Origin: Macrotis lagotis
Taxonomy: Eukaryota > Chordata > Mammalia > Peramelemorphia > Peramelidae
Reading direction: 5' to 3'
DNA length: 64,000 nucleotides
Assembly: GCF_037893015.1 (NCBI RefSeq)
Contig: NC_133666.1
Coordinates: forward strand, 464,742,867-464,806,866
The notes under the pieces are model-generated. The model had not been told where the DNA came from. It worked only from the letters and a program-made list of their open reading frames with translations, and ran no database searches. Each line of letters starts with the position of its first letter. The first letter of the stretch is position 1. Below, piece by piece: positions 57,159-64,000 of the stretch. Made by a program: the position numbers and the translations under genes.

Positions 57159-59872
57159 AAGCATAAAGCACTGTTTTAGCTTATATTCAGTTTGTAGATT
57201 GAATTCATGCAAGACATAAAAGATTCCAGGTCTTACATATATTTAATATAAATTATAACGAGAGTGATCAGAGGCTGTTAAGTCTAATATAACTTGACTG
57301 CTCTCCAGAAATAAGGTTGAAAGAACATAGAATAGCCTTGGAAGGGTAAGGGAGTTGGCTATGTTCAATCTGTTGCTTATATGATTATATGCTTATTGGC
57401 AATTAACTGACTTAGGACATTTGGAACACCTTAGGTTCAACTGATAAAATGATGTTGTATATATCCTATTGGGTCCCTTCCTTTGTCTTCCCTTCTCAGA
57501 TCCTATTTTCCTGTGAACATGAACATATACATATATATATATATGTATATGCATAAATATATGAATATCCAAGTTGCTTCACAAGACTGAGGTATGGGCT
57601 ATTGCTCTGAGCAGCTGAGTGTTTCTAGAGCAGAAGAGGATACCTTGCAACCCTAGTTCTAGAATACCTTGTCTTGAATCAATGGAGGATAAGTCCACTA
57701 TTTTCCTGGGTTATTACATTTTCTATCATTTTTTGATTGAGTCAGTGCCAATTAACAACACATTAGGTAGAAACATTATAATTAATTAAAATTGACATTA
57801 CCTTGTCCAATGCTAATAGACAACTCAGCCAACAAGGGTGGGGAAAAAAGGAGATGTTATGCTCCCTTCCTCCATCTTTAATATAAGGTTCCTTCATGGA
57901 TCACTTATGAAATTCAAAAAATACAGTTGAATTTTCTAACTCATGGACTTCTGAGATTGATAGTATTACGGGAATACTAGTTGCAAGGTTAATGGAAAGA
58001 GCAAAGTATTTGGAACCAAAGAGCCTGAATTCAATTCTAAGTCTGCTATTTACTATCTGTGTGACATAAAGTAAATCATTCCATCCTCTGAGGTTCAATT
58101 TTCTCATCTGCTATATCATGAGTGAATTAGATTATGATCTCTTCTAGATATGAATCTATGATGTAATAATTCTGAACAAAAACAAGTGGCAAAAACCAAA
58201 AACAAAGAAAGGAGAAAAATGAGTAAAAAAGAATGGGAGTAAGAGATATTTGATGAAGGAATACTGAATAAAATAAATGAGAGGGATACAAGATTTGGAG
58301 TTTTTAATGAAATTTAGATCTGAAAAGGATCTCTGAGGTTCTAATACCGAAGTTATAGAGCTGGGAGGAACCTCAAAAATCATCAGGTACAATCCTTTCC
58401 TGTAGGGAATATTGAAAGAGAGAAGGAGGGAAAAAGAAAAAAAAGAAATTGGGAAGGAGGGGGAGAAGTGAAACAAGGAAAGAAAAAGCACAGAGAAGAG
58501 GAACAGGGACTCAATTAAACAATAAACTTCTAGCATTAGATAGAAACTAGTGCAAAATTCTTCTCCCATTCTTTTTTTCTTTTGAAAGTTTCTGGAAGAA
58601 TCATCAAAAGAAGAATAAAGTCATGAGGACTTTAATTTTGTTAATGGATGTGGTTTAAATATTCTATTGCACTTTAATGAGGAATTTTGAGAATGTTCAG
58701 TAACTATCTCTTGACCCTACTCTTTTTCTGTCTAGTAATAGTTTGAGAATGTATTCCTTGTCTGGATTTTAATAATTTTACACTAGTTTATTAGTAGAAG
58801 TCGGTCATTAACAACATTTATTAAGCACTTCTCATAATGTGCTCGAAGCTAACTGAACATTCTTTAGTTCAGCAGTTTTCCACAAAATGGATTGATTTTA
58901 TCAGCTTCTCTTCTTTAGTTTATTCCCTCTCTCCCTAAACTATTAAACATACCATGCCTTATATAATTGTGCCAAGCATAAAGTGTTGATATGGCACTAA
59001 GTATGATCTGAAAGAAGCTTCACAGAGGCATTTTGCTTGCTTGATGTAAGTAGAGATGAACATATCCAACTAATGTTAGAAAGTGCTAGATATTGTTTAT
59101 GTGAAGAAAAAATGGTTGGTTTAGCATTGGGATCTAAAAGAGGCAAACTTGAAAGTTTCTTAAATTTTAATTTTTTTGACAAATATAATAAATTCTACAA
59201 ACTAAAAACTCCAAATTACCTAGTGGGAGGCATTTAAACATTTTAGATATAAAACTTAGGATGCCCTGCCGATTTCCTTGTGGATCTTTCAGACAAGGCT
59301 ACTCCAGGTCCAAGGTATTCCACTACAACTCTTCTATCATTTTCTATATGATGAAGAGGATCCACTGTCATTTCTCTTTTAATTCATAGTTCAAAGATTC
59401 TCTGATAATAGTCCTTTAAAAAAAACAGAACATCTTTAGGCTACAAGGCAGGAACATCCCCTTAACAGTTTCTTTCTCCTATTAGTTCTGTAATCTGTCC
59501 TCAGAACAATTGACTTGAAATGAATGTTTCCTCTTCAGAAGAAGATTCATTGTCCTAAGAGCCTCACTCTTTAGAACACAGAGGAGTAGCAGTTGACTTG
59601 TATGTACAGCCTTAAATATATTTTAAAAAATTAATTTCATGTTCCTTAAGATCAGATTCTCTGTCCAAAATCTTTGTTTAACTTAGGGCTAGAAATTCCT
59701 TGTTAGCATCTTTCTTAATTTCTTAATTCTTAATTTCATGAGGATCCTGCTATTCCCTTACCCTATTTCAAGGAATCTCTGCCAAAGAAACTGATCAGAG
59801 CTCTACATAGTTTTATTACTTTTAGGAATGCCAAAACCTTTTGGGTCAACTATGAAAATAAATCTGAGCAGA
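57159..59872. other. Unique sequence with old SINE relics
   Basis: Small repeats only: a TA/CA tract at 57527-57560, a MIR- or SINE-like block on the plus strand at about 57990-58160 ('ggaaccaaagagcctgaatt', 'ctatctgtgtgacataaagt'), an old repeat relic at 58345-58400, a purine-rich tract at 58415-58500 and a CORE-SINE-type head at 58810-58860. The 137-codon minus-strand frame at 58156-58569 crosses the purine tract and has no family motif. Confidence 0.5.
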
Positions 59873-59927
59873 TGAAATATTTCATATAGTGGGAGTCCAA
59901 TGGGAAGGTTAATTGGTATTTGTCTAC
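59873..59927 (+). repeat. Short dispersed direct repeat, copy A
   Basis: Shares ATAGTGGGAGTCCAATGGGA and flanking bases with 62638-62690. Confidence 0.75.
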
Positions 59928-60234
59928 TCCTCTTGCCCAACTCTATTTCTACCATTAATGTATATGTAAATATGACCAGCAAGAAGCCAGCCTACATCAG
60001 GAAGAAATGACAGAAAGACTTGTTATGTTTATGAATAGTTTTATACATCAAAGAATATAGATAGAAGATAATAGTGGGTTTAATGATTTCAGGTCAGTCT
60101 TTAATATTACTATTCACATACACCAGAGTTTACTTAAAGAAGACCTTAGTATTGATATCAAGATATGAAACAGACAAGATCAAGGGATCTCAATGTTTTA
60201 CAAGTTTTTTAATGTATTTTTATGTACGAAGTAG

Positions 60235-60352
60235 GAATGAATGGAGTATTTGGGAGATCTAGAGTCAACAAGACTGGATTCAAATCTACCTCAGACACTT
60301 GTTCACTAATTCTATGACCCTGGCCAAGTCACTTAACATCTATTTTCCTCTG
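60235..60352 (+). mobile_element. Diverged tRNA-derived SINE
   Basis: Has 'ggattcaaatctacctcaga', 'tatgaccctggccaagtcac' and 'aacatctattttcctctg'. Confidence 0.7.
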
Positions 60353-62637
60353 ACAACTTCCTTGTATGTCTTTTGACTGTTATCTTCAGAATTGGTGGTA
60401 GGAGTTTCCACACTGAAATTTGCCACTGAAAAAAATACCAATTTTTTTCTACATGTTATTTCTGTGTTATGATATTTATTTTTCCTCTATCCCACATACC
60501 TAATTCACTTCAAAATGAAACTATTCTCTTTATTTTGACTGAATGGATGGGGGTAAAGAAGAAATAAATTTCCTCTTCCATCTAATAACTTTGACAACTA
60601 AAAATAAAAATCAAAAAAATCATAAATTCAAATTACTTAGAGGATTAAGTTGAAAATGCTTTATAGAGTAATGATGATGAAGGCCCCAAAAGAAAGACAA
60701 ATATAAGTGGCTTGCAACACAATAACACTATGCTAGGTTTGGCAGTGAAAATATTTGAATATTCCTCATTACAAATGGAAAGAAATCTATGAAAGCTTAG
60801 TGGAAAACTCCCAATTAAAACATAATAAAAATGCACTATCTTTTAATAATAGAATGCAAGTTAGATTCAAGAGATGAAAGTTTGGTATTAATTTGCCCTT
60901 CTTTGTAGTTATTAATGGAAAGATCAAGGGGAGATTAAACATTGAACCTGAAAGCTAAACTTTCAAAACTTCTTGATTTTTTAGTCAGAAATATAGATTC
61001 TTATGATCTGGAATACACTGTAGCACTCTTAACATCAGTACCTAATAAATGAGTTCCAAGAGCAATCAGCTTTCATTAGTAGGATCTGGAGTTAAAAATA
61101 ATGCTTGATACTTTGAATGACAAGACATCCCTCTAACATTGTTGTTTTTTGTTTATACTTAAAAGAGACCAATGAAATCACAAGGTTGTTGTCTTGACTT
61201 GCTCATAAAATGGATTTAAGTGAGGTAGAGTTGTGCAAAGTGGTCAGTTTTACCCTCTCCTCCAGAATCATTGGCATTCAGTGGCAAGACAAAAGTAAGG
61301 ATGCCTGGAAATGATCCAGGATGCAGTGGGTACCTTAGCCTTTCTAAATTAAAATCTTTCCTAGGTCTCCTTTCTTCTCTCTTTCTCATACTCTCACCTT
61401 CTCCAAGGGAGATTTTGGTTCTTGGAAATAAGGAAGCAAGAAGTTAGACCCAGAGGCTGCTCTGCTCTGCTCTCCTCAGAGAAAGAGGTTATTTATATAT
61501 ATTATATTTATATATTATATATTATATATTTATATATTAATATATTTATCTATTCCCTTAAAATTAGTCTAGAGGATGTAGTTTTCAAGTTCAATCTAAT
61601 ATCCTGGTCACTATTTCTCAATGGGAAAGGAGGAACCCCAAACTCTATTTCCACTAAATACCAGTTTCCCAATGAACTCATAAATCAAATAGAAAAGAAA
61701 TCCATTTATCCAAATAAGCAACAAAAAGGAATACACATAAAATAAATATATATATATATACATACAGACATACACTCTCTGTAATACATACATATATGCA
61801 TATAAATGTATATATTATGGAGAGAGAAGAAGTGTTCCATTGAGAGTGTGGTAAAAGATCAACTGAAAGAGAGTCCTAGATTTCACCCAAAGAGAAGTCT
61901 TTGGTGAGGTAAGCCAGAGATAAGGATATGATGGAGACTGCTTGGTACTATAGAGTGAATTCTTCCCATAATCTTTTCTTCCCTTTAGCGACTTGAAGTA
62001 GGTTTGGCATTATCCCTTGTCTTTCTCAGAACTGGAATCCAGAAGCATCTGAAAAGGCTACAGAAGCGCCAAAATTTGAAAAGACTGGATTTCTTTTTTT
62101 CTAGTTTTTGCAGACTTCATCCTGCTCTTCATGAAGACATGAGGCCTTGGTCTTCTTTAAGAAGGAGAGAGTGGCATAGCTTTGGGGCTCAGGTAACATA
62201 CAAATGACCTAAATTTAGTCAGCAAACAAGATAAACTAGGTGTCCTATTAAACAAATGTAATTTGACATGTTGAGATGAGACTAATGACTAGAATTTAGA
62301 TCTAAAAAAATATAACATATAGAAGAAATATTACAAGTAAAAGGATAATGTTGGAGTTGGGTAGCATTTCGTTTGGGGAAATGCAGGAATCAGATGTGAA
62401 AAGATGATAGAGAACATATGGGTGAAGTCAAAAGTGGCAAAAAACGGGAGTGATATCAGTGAGTTATCTTGTAAGTAACGCCAATTTTAAGATTTCAGGA
62501 AAACACCTATCTATTGAGAAAGGAAACTATACAGAGTAGTATTCTCCTTAGGTAAAGAGTTAATTTTGGACATGGTTTCTGGTACTAGCACGAGACAAAA
62601 ATAGCAAAAGCCTAAGGGCGTCATATGGGGAGAAACC
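60353..62637. other. Unique sequence with TA-rich tracts
   Basis: TA-rich tracts lie at 61490-61550 and 61742-61765. No gene is recognised. The frames at 61422-61745 and 62004-62207 have no supporting motifs. Confidence 0.5.
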
Positions 62638-62690
62638 AAATATTTCTTATAGTGGGAGTCCAATGGGAAGGTGACTTGGTATTTGCCTAT
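62638..62690 (+). repeat. Short dispersed direct repeat, copy B
   Basis: Partner of 59873-59927; the shared block continues as GGTATTTG(C/T)CTA. Confidence 0.75.
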
Positions 62691-63634
62691 ATAATAGCCC
62701 TGAATATGTTACTATTCTGGGGAACTCAACCCCTTAATAAAGCACAATAAGATTGAATGTCTTTCTTGTATCAGTGGGATTAAAGAAAGGCTAAATATTA
62801 GACTGTTTGGATATTGTCTAAAACCTCCAAATTTGTTTTCCTTTTGTGTATATAGGGGTGATGCTTTGAGGGTAGGGGATCCCATGCACCTATCTCTGTG
62901 AAAGACTCACTGAAATATTTGACTCTGCTGGTGACTTCCTGCACAGAGTATAGCAGACTTCATAACCTGATGGATAATGGGAGTATTGGATGAGGAAGAG
63001 AGTAGATTGACATTTTGTAGACTGTTTTGAACTTTTCTTGAAGGGGTGGAAGGGTATATACTTATAGAGTCTCTGAGCTCTTTTAATTTTATGAATTTTC
63101 TGTGGAATAAGATGAAGATTTTTTTTTTTCTGGGAACCCTGTTCCCCGCATTCATGGATACCTGGTTAAGAGTTAATTCATGAGATTATCTAAAATAAAT
63201 AGAGCAAAGGGCAAAATAGACCAAAGAGAATGGTATTTTTATTGGTCAGCTTCCATGATTAGACAGTCATTGTAAGCCATGAAGTTATTAATTACTTCTT
63301 GAGAATCTCTAGAATCTTGATGGATGACAAGTCTATAGGAACAGTATAGCTTGATAATGTGACCATTCTGGAAGCTACTTTTTGAGGACTAATGGTCAAA
63401 GGAATTCCCTGATAATATTGAGGAGCTTATAGAGTGAATTTTGGTTTGGGACTTGGACTACTCAAACCTTCAGAGTAGTATCATAATTCTTAATATTTAT
63501 ATAGATCTCCACAGGGTAAAAGAGACACTCAGAGAAGTCCAAGCCCTCAGAATAACATTATAAAGCTAAATGTTTATATATGAGTCTTTGTGGGGGAAAA
63601 GGGGATGCACAGGAATATTATATCTTGCTTGTTT
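62691..63634. other. Unique sequence
   Basis: No recognised gene or repeat. The minus-strand frame at 62907-63155 lacks family motifs. Confidence 0.5.
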
Positions 63635-63649
63635 CATAATTCCAAGTTC

Positions 63650-63805
63650 GGAGTGGCTAGGTGGCTTAGTGGATAAAGCACTGGCCTTGGAGTCAGGAAT
63701 ACCTGGGTTCAAATCCGGTCTCAGACACTTAATAATTACCTAGCTGTGTGGCCTTGGGCAAGCCACTTAACTCCATGTGCCTTGCACAAAACCTGAAAAA
63801 ACAAA
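63650..63805 (+). mobile_element. SINE with an imperfect 15-bp target duplication
   Basis: A complete copy: GGAGTGGCTAGGTGGCTTAG, CTCAGACACTTAATAATTAC, CTTGCACAAAACCTG. CATAATTCCAAGTTC (63635-63649) and CATAACTGCAAGCTC (63806-63820) flank it with three mismatches. Confidence 0.92.
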
Positions 63806-64000
63806 CATAACTGCAAGCTCATATCCCTTCTAAAAAAGAGAATGGCATTGAGCTTAAAGAACATTTGGACTCAGGGTAAAAGTAGAAATCACTGGAAAGG
63901 GAGAAATGGATTGATGTTTTTTTATAGGCTATTGTGAGTTGTTTATGTATCATCTTATCTGCACTTGTTTAAGGGATCTTGTGAGTCCCATTTTTTTGTA

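Noticed and set aside
58156..58569. 137-codon minus-strand frame, hydrophobic and Phe/Ser rich
   Set aside because: Looks membrane-like, but it is antisense to a purine-rich tract, which always gives Phe/Ser/Leu runs. No start context or family similarity.
62090..62200. Possible exon at 62105-62192 (pyrimidine tract plus AG before, CAG/GTAAC after)
   Set aside because: The splice-site pattern is good, but it is isolated, has no recognisable coding similarity, and such patterns arise by chance in 64 kb. RNA-seq would be needed to revive it.
606..63805. tRNA genes
   Set aside because: The tRNA-like heads all belong to SINEs with A-tails, and several have target duplications. None has an intact cloverleaf context outside a SINE.

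Overview
This window looks like a gene-poor, repeat-dense intergenic or intronic stretch of a marsupial nuclear genome, most likely a didelphid such as the grey short-tailed opossum. The main evidence is about fifteen copies of one marsupial-type tRNA-derived SINE. Its 5' head reads like GGCTAGGTGGTGCAGTGG, its middle carries AATAATTACCTAGCTGTGTG, and it ends CATTTGCCTTGCAAAA plus a short A-rich tail. These sit beside several marsupial-type L1 lineages, an RTE (BovB-like) LINE, L2 remnants and MIR/CORE-SINE relics. The DNA is AT-rich with long CA, CT and TA microsatellites. The species call rests on recognising the repeats and was not checked by any search.

No functional host protein-coding gene, tRNA or rRNA is recognisable. 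The recognisable coding matter is retrotransposon protein, a pogo-like transposase fragment and two retrocopies of host mRNAs: CIAPIN1 (anamorsin, minus strand, 37962-38560) and a piece of ATP5PO (OSCP, minus strand, 27779-27990). The one long uninterrupted reading frame is the ORF1 of a minus-strand, ORF1-only, L1-derived element (HAL1 type) at 9672-12858.

Layout. 1-2205: unique DNA with four small repeats, one a SINE split by an L1. 2206-9314: a full-length but decayed L1 with a 12-bp target-site duplication (TSD). 9672-12858: the HAL1-like element with a 10-bp TSD, an intact ORF1 and three SINE-like units in its 3' part. 12869-25180: unique sequence with SINEs, L2 3' ends, an L2 reverse-transcriptase relic, microsatellites and a 0.8-kb inverted-repeat structure. 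25190-33700: a large L1 cluster, plus strand then minus strand, holding a SINE/ATP5PO chimeric insertion. 33700-41000: the most repeat-poor part, with two CTCF-like motifs, a duplicated CA-repeat block and the CIAPIN1 retrocopy. 41000-43730: inverted duplications, including a perfect 64-bp inverted pair. 44360-48560: a 28-bp SINE-head insertion, the RTE LINE and a pogo-like transposon end. 50580-53680: L1 3' ends, some nested three deep. 53700-64000: mostly unique or unassigned, with two sets of local duplications and a few SINEs.

These parts work together only as retrotransposition biology. L1 enzymes probably mobilised the SINEs, the HAL1-like element and both retrocopies, since nine insertions carry target duplications readable here. 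I found no convincing new defence, metabolic or regulatory system. The most unusual objects are the ORF1-only element with its embedded SINE-like units, the SINE/ATP5PO chimera, the 42-bp coiled-coil repeat array in L1 ORF1, the SINE-head insertion lacking a poly-A tail, and the perfect 64-bp inverted pair.
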